Assembly: GCA_905182155.1 (NCBI GenBank) | Contig: CAJJAX010000049.1 | Coordinates: 1 to 47,506 of the forward strand | From: an uncultured Pseudomonadales bacterium | GTDB lineage: Bacteria; Pseudomonadota; Gammaproteobacteria; Pseudomonadales; Azotimanducaceae | Length of the DNA stretch: 47,506 bases | Direction of reading: 5' to 3' | Notes under the pieces: model-generated | Told to the model about the DNA's origin: nothing | Database searches by the model: none | Seen by the model: only the letters and a program-made list of their open reading frames with translations | Shown: positions 27,613 through 38,162 of the stretch, in pieces | How positions within the stretch are numbered: position 1 is the stretch's first letter | Layout of the letters: every line of letters begins with the position of its first letter | Position numbers and translations under genes: made by a program

Positions 27613-28407
27613 ATGAAGCTTCCTTACTTTCTGATCGATGCGTTTACCGATCGCGCCTTTTCTGGGAATCCGGCCGCGGTGTACGTGTTGTCAACGCCCA
27701 TCCCAAACGACCTCATGCAAAAGATTGCCGCGGAGATGAACCTTTCTGAAACCGCTTTTGTGCACCAAGGCCCGGGTTCAACCACCCTGCGTTGGTTCAC
27801 GCCCACGACCGAAGTTGATCTGTGTGGTCACGCAACCTTAGCCAGCGCCCACGCGCTTTTTACGGCCATCGATCAACCCCAAAGCGGCGTCATCACCTTC
27901 TCCTCAGCAAGCGGCGCGCTAACCTGTGAGCAAACCGCAGACGGCATCCGCTTGGATTTTCCAGCAACCCCACCGACCCCCGTGCCCCAGAATGATTTCA
28001 TTCTTGAACATCTTGGCATCACCGACCCTGTGTACTTCGGCCAATCAAAATTTGACTACCTGATTCAGGTGGCGAGCGCCGAACAAGTGCAGTCGCTCAC
28101 CCCCAACTTCTCGGCACTGGCAGCCGTTGCAACGCGAGGCTTTATCGTGACCGCTGAAGCGGCGGAGCCCGATCTAGATTTTGTGTCACGGTTTTTTGCA
28201 CCCGCCACAGGGGTTAATGAAGACCCCGTCACCGGCTCGGCCCACTGCTGTCTGGGCCCTTATTGGGCGCGGCATCTGAACAAGCATCATTTGCGAGCCG
28301 CCCAACGATCCAAACGGGGCGGCAGTTTAACGGTTGAAGTTATTGAGGCGCGGGTCTTGCTGACCGGGCGCGCTATTTTAGTTGGTCGCGGCGAACTGCT
28401 GCTTTAG
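27613..28407 (+). CDS. PhzF family isomerase
   Basis: A 264-residue protein of the PhzF/diaminopimelate-epimerase fold. Seen: FSGNPAAVYVL (about 16-26), NLSETAFV with the catalytic glutamate E46, VDLCGHATLASAH and EDPVTGSAHC. These are the conserved PhzF blocks. PhzF isomerises a dihydro-anthranilate derivative in phenazine synthesis, but most family members lie outside phenazine clusters and have unknown substrates. No other phenazine gene is here, so the name should stay general. Its start is supported only by a weak GGATCGCGAG. Confidence 0.9.
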   Translation: MKLPYFLIDAFTDRAFSGNPAAVYVLSTPIPNDLMQKIAAEMNLSETAFVHQGPGSTTLRWFTPTTEVDLCGHATLASAHALFTAIDQPQSGVITFSSASGALTCEQTADGIRLDFPATPPTPVPQNDFILEHLGITDPVYFGQSKFDYLIQVASAEQVQSLTPNFSALAAVATRGFIVTAEAAEPDLDFVSRFFAPATGVNEDPVTGSAHCCLGPYWARHLNKHHLRAAQRSKRGGSLTVEVIEARVLLTGRAILVGRGELLL

Positions 28408-29230
28408 TCAGGCGCAATGTTTTTCAGTGCCCGTCGCTTTTTATCAACAAAAATTTTACCTTGATAAATACCTTTAGAATTGTTTGAAACAGGGCGAGCA
28501 TTTTCCAGATGCGGCGGCCATCGGCATCGGGGCCGTCACAACAATCGCAGACCAAAGGTAATAACCCGTTTGCGGCGCATCCGATTGCAAATAGACGACT
28601 CAAGAGCGGTACGTCTGGCATATGTGCGCCCAAAAGCCTCGCGAGGACGACGGATGCCTCAAACCTTTAGATTCGGGTTTGATCGCAAGCATTTAAGAAC
28701 GGGTTAAAACCGTGTGACCGAAACTGCTCGCGCATTGCCCGGTTAAAAAACGCGCAGGCCCGGCGTCTACGGCAATAAGCCAACCCTTTTAACCAGCAAA
28801 ATGAAAAGTCCTGTCGCACTGTAACTGATCAGCGCCAAACCCTATGCGACCCGAAACATTTCAGATTTTTGATCGTTAGGCCGCGCCTTTAGGCAAATGC
28901 CGCACCACGAGGTCCATGGTCGTTGCAGGCAAAGCACTGCGGCAGCCGGCGCGTGCACATTTGAGCAATCGATCGGATAACAAGGTCACAGTCTCGATTA
29001 TCGCATTCCAAGCTGGCTATTCCGGCGGACGCGGTTTTACGTCACGGCAGCGTGACCCATTGCCGCAAGACACCTCGTCTGACAAGCCAGGCGCCCACCA
29101 TCTCGCCCACCGCCGCGCTCAACCACCCCATCACAAGGCCCGTTGCCGGCTGAAACCACCCACCCGTCGCCGAGGCGCAACCTTCGGTTTTATGCTTTAC
29201 TTTGCGTTCCAGTTCAGTATTTTAATTACC
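28408..29230. other. Long intergenic region, no gene recognised
   Basis: Over 800 bases between PhzF and the monooxygenase. It includes an AT-rich inverted repeat (28440-28468). An open frame extends the monooxygenase upstream to 28916, but the added part has no family similarity that I recognise. Confidence 0.55.
28440..28468. repeat. Inverted repeat downstream of PhzF
   Basis: TTTATCAA (28440-28447) and TTGATAAA (28461-28468) are perfect 8-bp arms with a 13-base loop. It is AT-rich, so it is more like a binding site or a weak 3' structure than a typical terminator. Confidence 0.4.
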
Positions 29231-31040
29231 ATGACCGACGCCCTAGACGCTGCGACCATTTTAAACTTCGATCCCGATGCCTTGCGGGCTAAATATCGGC
29301 GGGAACGGGACAAACGAATCCGGGTCGATGGCAATCAACAATACCTGGGTATCGAAGGCGACTTTTCGAATTACATCGACGACCCCTATGCGGAGACGCT
29401 CGAATCCAGAACCGCGCTCACCGACGCCGTTGACGTTGTTATCATCGGCGGCGGCTTTGGCGGTCTCATCTCCGGGGCTCGGCTAAAAGAAGCGGGCATT
29501 AAAAGTGTTCGCATTATCGAAAAAGGCAGCGACTTCGGTGGCACTTGGTATTGGAACCGCTATCCAGGTGCGTCCTGCGACATTGAGTCTTACGTGTATT
29601 TCCCGCTGTTAGAAAACACCGGATTTGTGCCAAAGCAAAAATATACCAACGCACCGGAAACCCTAGAGTACTGCCACGTGATTGCCAAGAAATACGCGCT
29701 GCACGATGGCGCGCTTCTGCAAACATTGGTCACCTCCACAGACTGGGATGAGTCTCAGGGCCGCTGGGATTATTGAAACTGACCGTGGCGACAAAATGCG
29801 CGCACGCTATGTGGCTATGGCCAACGGTCCGCTGAGCCGACCTAAACTTCCGGGTATAAAGGGCATAAACGACTACAAGGGCCACACGTTTCATACTAGC
29901 CGCTGGGACTACAACTACACTGGCGGCGACTCCTACGGCAACTTAACCAACCTGAAAGATAAGCGGGTGGGCATTATTGGCACCGGCGCCAGCGCTGTGC
30001 AATGCATCCCACATCTGGGCGCGTCGGCCAAGCAACTGTATGTTTTTCAGCGCACGCCCTCTTCGATCGATGTTCGCGCGAACCGCCCGACGGATCCTGA
30101 TTGGGAAAGGACGCTGACCAAAGGCTGGCAAAAAGCGCGGATGGAAAATTTCAATGCGCTCACGTCGGGGCGCATTGTTGAAGAAGATCTGGTCATGGAC
30201 GGCTGGACCGAGATTATTCGAAACCTGATCTCTATGGCGAATTATCGCGGCAAGGGCATCGACCCAGCCGAGATTCCCGGCCTAATGGAATTGGCGGATT
30301 TCCAAAAGATGCAGCAGATCCGCGCTCGGGTCGATGACCTCGTCGATGATCCAATCACTGCCGAAGCCTTAAAACCCTATTACCGGCAGTTCTGTAAACG
30401 CCCCTGCTTTCACGACAGCTATCTTCAAACCTTTAATCGCGCAAGCGTCAATCTCATCGACACCCAAGGCCAAGGCGTTGCCGGCATGACCGAAACTGGG
30501 GTTGTGGCACTCGGTAAAACCTATGACCTTGACTGCGTTATTTTTGCGACGGGCTTTGAAGTCGGCACCGAGTACACGCGCCGCGCAGGATACGACCTAA
30601 CCGGCACAGAAGGCCTAACCCTCAGCAAAAAATGGGCCCAGGGCGTTCGAACCCTGCACGGACTGCACAGCCGCGGGTTTCCGAACGTGTTTTTTATGAG
30701 CACCGCCCAAAGCGGCTTTACCACCAGCTTCCCACACGCGATGGATGAATCAGCGCAGCATATGACTTACATTATTGATCGCTGCCTGAGCGAGGGCATT
30801 GCTGACATTCAGCCCAGCCAGGCAGCCGAAGATGCATGGGTCGCAGAGATTGTGCAGCTTTCGCGCATCAGCGAGTCCTTCCAGGCCGAATGCACCCCGG
30901 GCTACTACAACAACGAGGGCCAACCCAATCCTAGGAGCTCGCAAAACAGTAGCTATGGCAAAGGCCCCATTCCGTTCTTTAGTCGCATGAAAGCCTGGCG
31001 GGAAGAAGGCTCGATGGTCGGCCTTGATTGCCGCTCATAA
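29231..31040 (+). CDS. Baeyer-Villiger-type flavin monooxygenase, one frameshift
   Basis: A class B flavoprotein monooxygenase, about 600 residues when joined, using FAD and NADPH to insert oxygen next to a ketone. Seen: an N-terminal extension KYRRERDKRIRVDGNQQY typical of larger BVMOs, FAD motif VVIIGGGFGGL, GGTWYWNRYPGASCDIES, the BVMO fingerprint YKGHTFHTSRWD, NADPH motif VGIIGTGASAVQ and FATGFEVGTEYT. The first frame ends at 29776. Removing one G from the GGG at 29766-29768 joins the frames as GRWIIETDRGDKMRARY. The ATG at 29231 begins the conserved part but lacks a clear ribosome site. It is part of the oxidative gene group. Confidence 0.87.
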
Positions 31041-31149
31041 CTGACTGATTGTGCGATCATTGCCCAACTTTCGGTCGTTAATCAGAGACAGCAGTTGACC
31101 CCTTACCCACTTCCAGATTAAATGCCGCTCCACGCGATTCGGAGCCCCT

Positions 31150-31782
31150 GTGGTGTTAAATCTTTTTATCGAAAACTTCATCCTCATCTTTGTCGCGATC
31201 GACCCGGTTGGGCTGTTGCCCATCTTCGCCCCCTTCACGAAAGGACTGTCCAAAGCCGAAGTCATGCAACTCACGCTGCGCAGTGGATTCACCGCCTTTT
31301 TTGTCCTGCTGGCATTTTGGTGCTTTGGCAGCACCATCTTGTATTACATGGGCATCAGCATTGATTCTTTCAAAATCATTGGCGGGTTGTTTTTGATTGT
31401 GATCGCTTATCAAATGTTATTTGAACAACGACAAGAACAGCGACAAGACACTATGGATAAGGCCATGCGCGATAGCGCGCTGTCCTCTTTAGCGACCTTT
31501 CCGATCGCAATCCCCCTCATCTCGGGCCCGGGCGCTATTGCCATCACCATGCTGATGCAGGAAAAGATTGATGCCAATCTGGAACAGCAGATCGTTGGGT
31601 TTCTACCGATCGTAATGGTCCTGGCGATGGCCGCCGCATCCCTGTGGTTATCCTCGAAAGTGGCCAAGGCACTGCCCACCTCGGTGATCGGCGCCATTCA
31701 ACGGGTTTTTGGGTTACTCCTCGGGGCGCTGGCGATCGAGTTCGTGATCGACGGCATCAAAACCACTTTCGGCCTGGCTTAA
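31150..31782 (+). CDS. MarC family integral membrane protein
   Basis: A 210-residue protein with six predicted helices. DPVGLLPIF (about 18-26), FPIAIPLISGPGAI and GLLLGALAIEFVIDGI are MarC family hallmarks. The start is a GTG at 31150 with GGAG five bases before it. Members were once linked to multiple antibiotic resistance, but that has not held up, and the function is unknown. It converges with the downstream SDR gene, with a hairpin between. Confidence 0.9.
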   Translation: MVLNLFIENFILIFVAIDPVGLLPIFAPFTKGLSKAEVMQLTLRSGFTAFFVLLAFWCFGSTILYYMGISIDSFKIIGGLFLIVIAYQMLFEQRQEQRQDTMDKAMRDSALSSLATFPIAIPLISGPGAIAITMLMQEKIDANLEQQIVGFLPIVMVLAMAAASLWLSSKVAKALPTSVIGAIQRVFGLLLGALAIEFVIDGIKTTFGLA

Positions 31783-31803
31783 TTCAGCCTCGGCAAATAA
31801 CCG

Positions 31804-31821
31804 GGCGCTGAGCTGAGCGCC
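31804..31821. terminator. Bidirectional hairpin between MarC and SDR
   Basis: GGCGCT and AGCGCC form a perfect 6-bp stem around GAGCTG, ending next to the SDR stop. Convergent genes flank it. There is no T-run. Confidence 0.45.
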
Positions 31822-32640
31822 TCACCGACCCCGAAACAGAAAATCTTTGATTTCAGATCGGGCCGCTTGAATATCAGTGGCTTTGACGCGATCGGTGTCG
31901 CCAACTTCTTCGGGCACATAAAAGTGTATCGGGTCGCTATCGTGATACGCGGCCCAAACCGCATCGGCAATGGCGGACGCTGGCATCAACCGATAGGCGC
32001 CAGAGGTTGGCAGACGATCCAGCATCGACAGCTCAAAAGGCCGCCCCGAGCCTTTGGCCGTTTCATTGCGAAGCATGGGGGTATCGATACAGCCAGGCAA
32101 TACATCCGCTGTTCGAATCCCGTATTGCTCAAGCTCTAACGACAGCGCTTCGGTGAGCCCCTTGACCGCGAACTTGCTGGCCGTATAAACCGCCCGCATG
32201 GCATGACCGAAGGTTGCAACCGATGACGAGGTGCTCATGCACAAAGCGTTGTCGGTCGCTTTCAAGAGCGGCAGTGCTGCCCGAATGCCATGGATCACGC
32301 CAAAAACATTGACCTCGATAATGGCGCGAATGGTGGCCTCCGACATATCCTCGAGCAGGCCGCCCGGCGCAATCCCAGCATTATTGAACAAGATATCCAT
32401 TCGGCCCCCGCTCCAGGCGGAAAACGCGGCGACCGCCTTAGAAAAGGCTTCGGCGTCGGTGACATCTAAGGTTCCCGTCATCACAGCATCCGACCCAATT
32501 TCCGCTTTGGCCGCCGCCAGCGCCGCGGCATCAAGATCGAACAAGCCCACGCGCCAACCGGCCTGCGCAAACCGCTGCCCGGTCGCGAGCCCCATACCGC
32601 CGGCGCCGCCGGTAATAAAAATCGCTTTTGTCTCGATCAT
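31822..32640 (-). CDS. Short-chain dehydrogenase/reductase
   Basis: A 272-residue classical SDR. Seen: TGGAGGMG (10-17) for cofactor binding, FDLD at the end of beta-2 (suggesting an NAD preference), NNAG (86-89), a serine near 139 and YTASK with Y152 and K156. It oxidises alcohols or reduces ketones. In this setting it could turn a P450-made secondary alcohol into the ketone used by the monooxygenase, which is inference only. The start has AGGA nine bases upstream. It lies 173 bases downstream of the acyl-CoA dehydrogenase on the same strand. Confidence 0.9.
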   Translation of the reverse strand: MIETKAIFITGGAGGMGLATGQRFAQAGWRVGLFDLDAAALAAAKAEIGSDAVMTGTLDVTDAEAFSKAVAAFSAWSGGRMDILFNNAGIAPGGLLEDMSEATIRAIIEVNVFGVIHGIRAALPLLKATDNALCMSTSSSVATFGHAMRAVYTASKFAVKGLTEALSLELEQYGIRTADVLPGCIDTPMLRNETAKGSGRPFELSMLDRLPTSGAYRLMPASAIADAVWAAYHDSDPIHFYVPEEVGDTDRVKATDIQAARSEIKDFLFRGR

Positions 32641-32813
32641 GCTGTGTCCTGTTGTTGCGGGTTCAGTGGTTGCTGCTTTCGGGATTACTGTTTCAATTAT
32701 CGTCGGCTCGACTCGAGTCGCGTCTCAGGCCCAAAACGAGTGCCATTGAGGTCGTGCTATCAAAACCGCGCGACCCAAACCAGCCGAATAAAACCCAGCG
32801 CTGCAGGGCCCAT

Positions 32814-33995
32814 TCAATCTGGCAACCCCAACACGCGCTTGGCAATGATATTGAGCTGCACTTCCTTGGTCCCACCGGCGATGGTTAAGGATTTCTGGTA
32901 AAGCCACTTTTGCAAAGCCAAGCGCTCCTCAACATCGGCCGTTTCCGGATCCCATCGAAAACCCTGAGACCCCATTGCAGCGACCAACAACTCATCACCA
33001 TCTTGAATATTCAAGGCATTGGTGAGCTTCACCGCGGAGGAGGTAAACCCTGGCGCCCGCGAGCTGAGTTCTTCAATGGCCCGGCGCTGGGTAATGCGCT
33101 GCGCATGAGAATTCATTTCAAATTCAGTGAGCCAACGCCGTAAAGCCGGGTCGGTTAGCTTGCCTGCATTTTTCGGCACATACCGTGCAATTAATTCTGG
33201 CATTTGACTTTTTTCAGACCGCCCGCCTTGGGATCCGGAGATATTGATGCCCGCATGGGTTGAGCGTTCAAATTGCAATAACCGTTTGCCGACGGTCCAA
33301 CCTCGGTCAACCCCGCCAATGACGTCATCAACGGGCACCACCGCATCATCAAAATGGGTTTCACAAAAAGGCGAGGCGCCCGAAATCAATTGAATGGGCG
33401 AGACTTTAACCCCGGCTTGGTGCATGTCCACCAGCATCAGGCTGATGCCTTCGTGTTTTGGCTTTTCGGGCGAGGTGCGCACCAGAACAAAAATATAATC
33501 ACAAAGGGTGGCGTCGCTGGTCCACATCTTTGAGCCATTGATCCGATAATGATCGCCTTCTTTGACCGCACGCGTACTGAGGCTCGCAAGATCCGAGCCC
33601 GCGCCAGGCTCAGAATAACCCATCGCCCAGGCACCTTCGCCGCGCGCGCAGATGGGCAACCATTTCGCCTTTTGCGCCTCGGTACCGAATTCCAAAATGG
33701 TCGGCCCGATATAGTTGACGCCGCGACCGGTCAGCGGCGTGCGAGCGCCTGCGCGCTTGAGTTCATCGATCAGCACCTCGTACTCGGGTCGCTCGAGCCC
33801 AGCGCCACCATATTCCTTGGGCCAGGTCGGGACGGTCCAACCTCGAGATACCATTGCTTGCAACCAAGCCGCGACCTCTGCAGACAAGGGCACTTGGCTA
33901 CTGCCGAAAGGAATCTGGCCTGGCCCGCGAGCGCCCTCAGGACAATTTGCCTCGATCCAGGCTCGGGTTTCTACCCGAAAATCTTCAATCGACAT
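32814..33995 (-). CDS. Acyl-CoA dehydrogenase
   Basis: A 393-residue FAD enzyme making the alpha-beta double bond in acyl-CoA. Seen: WPKEYGGAGLERPEYEVL, MGYSEPGAGSDLASLSTRAV with YRINGSKMWTSDA in the middle beta domain, and AGGTKEVQLNIIAKRVLGLP at the C-terminus. The pattern resembles FadE enzymes of cholesterol or branched-acyl breakdown rather than the short-chain enzymes, but I would not name one. I chose the ATG at 33995 because GGAGGAAGAG lies before it; the frame is open upstream to 34091 without family sequence. It is divergent from the P450 gene, across an inverted repeat. Confidence 0.92.
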   Translation of the reverse strand: MSIEDFRVETRAWIEANCPEGARGPGQIPFGSSQVPLSAEVAAWLQAMVSRGWTVPTWPKEYGGAGLERPEYEVLIDELKRAGARTPLTGRGVNYIGPTILEFGTEAQKAKWLPICARGEGAWAMGYSEPGAGSDLASLSTRAVKEGDHYRINGSKMWTSDATLCDYIFVLVRTSPEKPKHEGISLMLVDMHQAGVKVSPIQLISGASPFCETHFDDAVVPVDDVIGGVDRGWTVGKRLLQFERSTHAGINISGSQGGRSEKSQMPELIARYVPKNAGKLTDPALRRWLTEFEMNSHAQRITQRRAIEELSSRAPGFTSSAVKLTNALNIQDGDELLVAAMGSQGFRWDPETADVEERLALQKWLYQKSLTIAGGTKEVQLNIIAKRVLGLPD

Positions 33996-34454
33996 TGTCT
34001 CTTCCTCCACAACTTGGTTAAAACCCGCTCGCCACGATCGACAAACTCTGCTTAGTATCCCATTTGCAGCTGCCGCTGCAAATGATATCACTCGATCACC
34101 TACTTCAATTTAGACCGCACTTTGAAAGCCATTTCCCGGCGTATCCCGCGACGATCATTGCCTGCACTAATTGCGCGCATTGCGCCGGCAAGATGAATAT
34201 CCTTACGATGCTGATGGCATTTATTGGCGAGAGGCCAGGCCGGCAATCTCGACAACGCCGGCGGCTTGCGCGCACACAAAACAAACCAGAGCGCCCCCAT
34301 TCAGCCTTTCCAGCCATCCGCTGAAATCAGCTCAGCTTCGTTGACAGGCGGCAGCCAGGGCTCTCTAATGTGCTTAACCCTTGGCAATGCAGCAAAGCCT
34401 GGCGCATGGCGCAAGAACGATCAAAACCAGCATCCCTCACAACGAGCAACCCAA
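33996..34454. other. Divergent intergenic region with an inverted repeat
   Basis: Between the acyl-CoA dehydrogenase and the first P450. It should hold both promoters and contains the 34061-34084 repeat. Open frames within it are not convincing. Confidence 0.5.
34061..34084. promoter_or_regulatory. Inverted repeat, candidate TetR-like operator
   Basis: CATTTGCAG (34061-34069) and CTGCAAATG (34076-34084) are perfect 9-bp arms separated by CTGCCG. It is 66 bases upstream of the acyl-CoA dehydrogenase start. Its size fits a dimeric repressor site. No regulator gene is in the window. Confidence 0.5.
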
Positions 34455-35807
34455 ATGAACAATCAATATTTAAACCCAGACGATCAAAACAGAAATGGCT
34501 TGTCCGAGCGGTTACGCGGGGGCGATCTAACGGTTTCGAACAAAGAGCTACAAGATGCCTGGGCGATTGATCCGCACTACCCGGCTGCCGACATTCCGCT
34601 CGACAGACTCGATCCATCCCATCCCGCGCTCTTTGCCAGCGACACCTTGTGGGATCATTTTGCGCGGCTTCGAAAAGAGGACCCCGTGCACTATCACGAG
34701 CACAGTCTGGTTGGCCCCTATTGGTCGGTGACGCGCTACGACGACATCATGACCGTTGATAAGCACCACGAACTGTTTTCATCACAACAGCGTCTTGGCG
34801 GCATCACCCTAGGCGGTATCGCCCGAGAAGACGATGACGCCTTCGCCTTACCGATGTTCATTCAAGAAGACCCACCGAAACATGATAAGCAACGTAAAGT
34901 TGTGACCCCCATGTTCATCCCAAGGAACCTTGCCGAACTCGAGCCCTTAATCCGGCAACGGGCAGGGCAAATTCTAGACGAGCTCCCCATTAACGAAGAG
35001 TTCAACTGGGTCAAGCACGTCTCGGTAGAGCTGACGGGGCAGATGCTCGCAACGCTGTTCGATGTGCCCCAAGAAGATCGCCTGAAGCTGGTGCATTGGT
35101 CTGACACGGTCCAAAACCTGGGGGATCCAGAATTCTTTGAAACCCCCGAGCAAGGCTTCCAAGAACTATTTGCCTGCCTCGCCTACTTCACTGAATTTTA
35201 TGAGGCGCGTAAAAAAGAGCCCCCAAAATTTGATTTAATTTCCATGCTCGCCCATGACGAGTCCACCAAAGACATGTCGCCCCAGGAGCTTCTGGGTAAT
35301 ATTATCTTGCTGATAGTCGGCGGCAACGATACCACCCGTAACTCGATTTCAGGCGGGGTCTTGGCGCTCAACAAATACCCGGCGCAATACGAAAAATTAC
35401 TTCAGAACCCGGGCCTCATACCGAAGATGGTGCCCGAGATTATTCGCTGGCAAACGCCGCTCGCCCATATGGCGCGCACGGCCTTGGTCGATACCGAACT
35501 GGGCGGCAAGCACATTAAAAAAGGGGATCGGCTTGCGATGTGGTACATCTCGGGCAATCGAGACGAGTCCTATATTGACCGCGCCGATGAATTCATTATT
35601 GACCGACCCAACCCGAGGAACCACACCGCTTTTGGGTATGGGATCCATCGCTGCGTTGGTAACCGTTTGGCCGAAATGCAACTCAATGTGATGTGGGAAG
35701 AAATCAATAAGCGCTTTTCGAAAATCGAAGTCACGGGTGATCCGCTGCTCTTAACCTCAAGTTTTGTGCACGGCATCCGTGAGCTGCCGGTAACCATCCG
35801 CGGATAG
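34455..35807 (+). CDS. Cytochrome P450, CYP153-like
   Basis: A 450-residue soluble P450. The I-helix has [14 protein letters not shown] (288-301), the K-helix ExxR is EIIR (328-331) and the haem loop is FGYGIHRCVGNRLAE with C400. The [10 protein letters not shown]-helix and the [13 protein letters not shown] loop are typical of the CYP153 alkane and alicyclic hydroxylase group. It needs a ferredoxin and ferredoxin reductase, neither of which is in the window. I chose the ATG at 34455, where an acidic/polar CYP153-like N-terminus begins; the frame is open further up. Its 3' end overlaps the convergent hydrolase by 51 bases. Confidence 0.9.
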   Translation: MNNQYLNPDDQNRNGLSERLRGGDLTVSNKELQDAWAIDPHYPAADIPLDRLDPSHPALFASDTLWDHFARLRKEDPVHYHEHSLVGPYWSVTRYDDIMTVDKHHELFSSQQRLGGITLGGIAREDDDAFALPMFIQEDPPKHDKQRKVVTPMFIPRNLAELEPLIRQRAGQILDELPINEEFNWVKHVSVELTGQMLATLFDVPQEDRLKLVHWSDTVQNLGDPEFFETPEQGFQELFACLAYFTEFYEARKKEPPKFDLISMLAHDESTKDMSPQELLGNIILLIVGGNDTTRNSISGGVLALNKYPAQYEKLLQNPGLIPKMVPEIIRWQTPLAHMARTALVDTELGGKHIKKGDRLAMWYISGNRDESYIDRADEFIIDRPNPRNHTAFGYGIHRCVGNRLAEMQLNVMWEEINKRFSKIEVTGDPLLLTSSFVHGIRELPVTIRG

Positions 35808-36667
35808 CGACTGATTCATCAAGGATTCGCCGGCGGCGAATCGCTCAATCAGATTGGCAACCGCGGCACACTCGTCCTGCATGTGCAGGTGATGATGGCC
35901 CGGCACATGCACAACTGTCAGCAGGGGTTGCTCGGTTGTCATCACGACATCCAGTGATCGCTGTAGCCAATCATTGGCCAGGTCCGCCACAATCATCAAG
36001 GTCGGCGCGGTGATTTGCTGAATCAATTGTTGTAATTGGTCCCGCGTTAATTCCAACGGTCCCGAGCCTTTAATCCTAGGATCTGTGCACCAGGTAAATC
36101 CGCCGTCGACAACCCTGTGCCCGCGCGCAACAATCGCCTCAGCAGAGGATGCGCTTTGCCCGGTGGCCGCGGACAACCGGGTGCTCATCGCCGCAAGTGT
36201 TGGGAAAACTTTTAACCGCGCGCCTTTCTTAAACGACGCCGAGACGGATGAGGCTAAGTGCTCGAGCGTGACAGACACGACATCCGTGCTGCAAAACCCA
36301 TCAATACAAACCAAGGAGGAAACCCGGTCTGGAAATAAACCGGCAATCTGAGATCCAATTTCCGCGCCCATTGAATGCCCAGCAAATGAAATTGGGGCCA
36401 ACCAAAATGGTCGGCGACCGCCAAGACATCTCGAATATCCAGCAAGCCGGCGTAAAGCTCGTGGGGCCCGCGATGATTGGACGCACCATGCCCGGCAAAG
36501 TCCATGGCGAAAATGCGGTGATTGCGCAGCAGTGGCGCCAGTTCATCAAAACTATTGGCATTGTCTAAGTAACCATGCAGCGCGATGGTGGGTAGTCCCG
36601 TTATCGGGCCCCAAAGCTTGCCTCGGATCCACTGACCGCCTAAATCGATATCAAGGGCTTCAAACAT
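35757..36667 (-). CDS. Alpha/beta hydrolase, one frameshift
   Basis: An ester or related hydrolase, about 300 residues when joined. The N-terminal piece has ALHGYLDNANSFDELAPLL (oxyanion region) and MDFAGHGAS. The C-terminal piece has GHSMGAEIGSQIA (nucleophile serine), DLANDW (a possible acid) and HVPGHHHLHM with the histidine. The frames meet near 36378-36380, where adding one G to a GGG run gives FHLLGHSMGAEIG. The start at 36667 has AAGGAAGGA before it. It lies between two P450s and is convergent with one and divergent from the other. It might cleave esters or lactones formed by the monooxygenase; this is inferred. Confidence 0.85.
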
Positions 36668-36839
36668 GGGTCCTTCCTTGCAGAAAAGTCGCAAGTCTAT
36701 CCTCTGGAAATGTGAATTTCAGTGTATTCAGCCAAGCTGATGGCCAGGCATCACCGCTTCGATTCCTCGTTGGGGTCTATCTGCTTTTCTGCTAACGTTT
36801 TGCGAACAATCTCCGCAACCTTCAATGGGGCCCAGTATC

Positions 36840-38162
36840 ATGAGCGACACGTCAAAATCCATCGAGACCGAAAAGCCAGCCCCGCTAATGAGCCCATTCC
36901 TGTCCAGTAACCCACCGCCGATCATACGCGATCCTTATAGCGTGCCGATCGAGGAAATCAATATGATCGATGGTCGTCTCTTCCAAGAAGACATTCAATT
37001 TGCCCATTTTGAGCGACTCCGAAAAGAAGACCCGGTTCACCTAAACGAGCTACCGGGTTTTGGGCGCTACTGGTCGATCACAAAATTTGAAGACATTATG
37101 TTTGTTGACAAGAATCATCAGATGTTTTCATCGGCGCACGGCATCACGATAGGGCCTCAGATACCCCGGAAGATGCCATGCCAGCTTAATTGCGTTTCCG
37201 AATGTTTATCGCCATGGACCCGCCCAAACATGATCTGCAACGGGCAACCGTTAGCGGCGTGGTAGCACCCCCAAACTTGGCGAAACTTGAAGGCACCATT
37301 CGCCACCGCGCTGGCGAAATTCTCGATAACTTGCCCGTTGGTGAAACCTTTGACTGGGTTGACCGGGTATCGATTGAACTGACAACCCAAATGCTCGCGA
37401 CCTTGTTCGACTTCCCATTCGAGGACCGCCGAAAACTGACCCGCTGGTCCGATGTCGCGACCGCCCCACCCGGCACTGGAATCGTCGACACCGCCGAGCA
37501 ACGACGCGATGAATTATTGGCGTGCTTGGCTTACTTTACCCGGCTGTGGAATGAGCGTGCGGCGCAAAGCGAGCCCGGATCAGACCTGATCTCGATGCTC
37601 GCCCATGGCGAAAACACCAAAAACATGGCGCCGCTAGAATTCCTTGGCAATCTTATTCTGCTCATCGTCGGCGGCAATGACACCACGCGCAACTCTATTA
37701 GCGGTGGCGTACTGGCGTTAAACCAAAACCCAGCCGAGTACGACAAGCTGCGTGAAAACGTCGACCTTATTCCCAACATGGTCGCTGAAATCATTCGCTG
37801 GCAGACCCCGCTGACTCACATGCGAAGAACCGCATTAGAAGATGTTGAGCTGCAGGGCAAGACCATTAAGAAAGGCGACAAGGTATTGATGTGGTACGTG
37901 TCAGGTAATCGCGACACAGCCGTTTTCGACAACCCAGACAAACTCATCATTGACCGCGCCAATGCACGTCAACACGTGTCATTTGGCTTTGGCATTCATC
38001 GCTGTATGGGCAACCGATTGGCGGAAATGCAACTATCAGGTTGTTTGGGAAGAAATTCTTAAACGCTTTCAGTTCGTTGAAATTGTCGGCACGCCCAAAC
38101 GCCTGCGATCCAGCTTTGTCCGCGGCATCACTGAATTACCGGTTCGCGTTCATCCCCATTAA
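36840..38162 (+). pseudogene. Second CYP153-like P450, several frameshifts
   Basis: A close relative of the P450 at 34.5 kb: shared blocks include [46 protein letters not shown] and [18 protein letters not shown] with the haem cysteine. Between 37163 and 37193 the register changes two or three times (pieces EDAMPA, SLIAFP and MFIAMD are each in a different frame from a neighbour), or a TAA interrupts. Near 38036 one extra T breaks the C-terminus; without it the text reads [14 protein letters not shown]. The start is the ATG at 36840 with GGGG upstream. As written it cannot yield a whole enzyme. Confidence 0.85.

Noticed and set aside
27613-28407. Phenazine biosynthesis cluster
   Set aside because: Only a PhzF-type protein is present. 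No PhzA-E or PhzG neighbour was found, and the family is broad.
28916-29230. N-terminal extension of the monooxygenase
   Set aside because: The extension is basic and low in family similarity, while the conserved N-terminal extension begins at the 29231 ATG.
32110-32120. GTTCGAATCC, resembling a tRNA T-arm
   Set aside because: It lies inside the SDR coding sequence, with no acceptor or anticodon stems around it.
34224-34454. N-terminal extension of the first P450
   Set aside because: CYP153-like proteins start close to the 34455 ATG, and the upstream part lacks similarity and a ribosome site.
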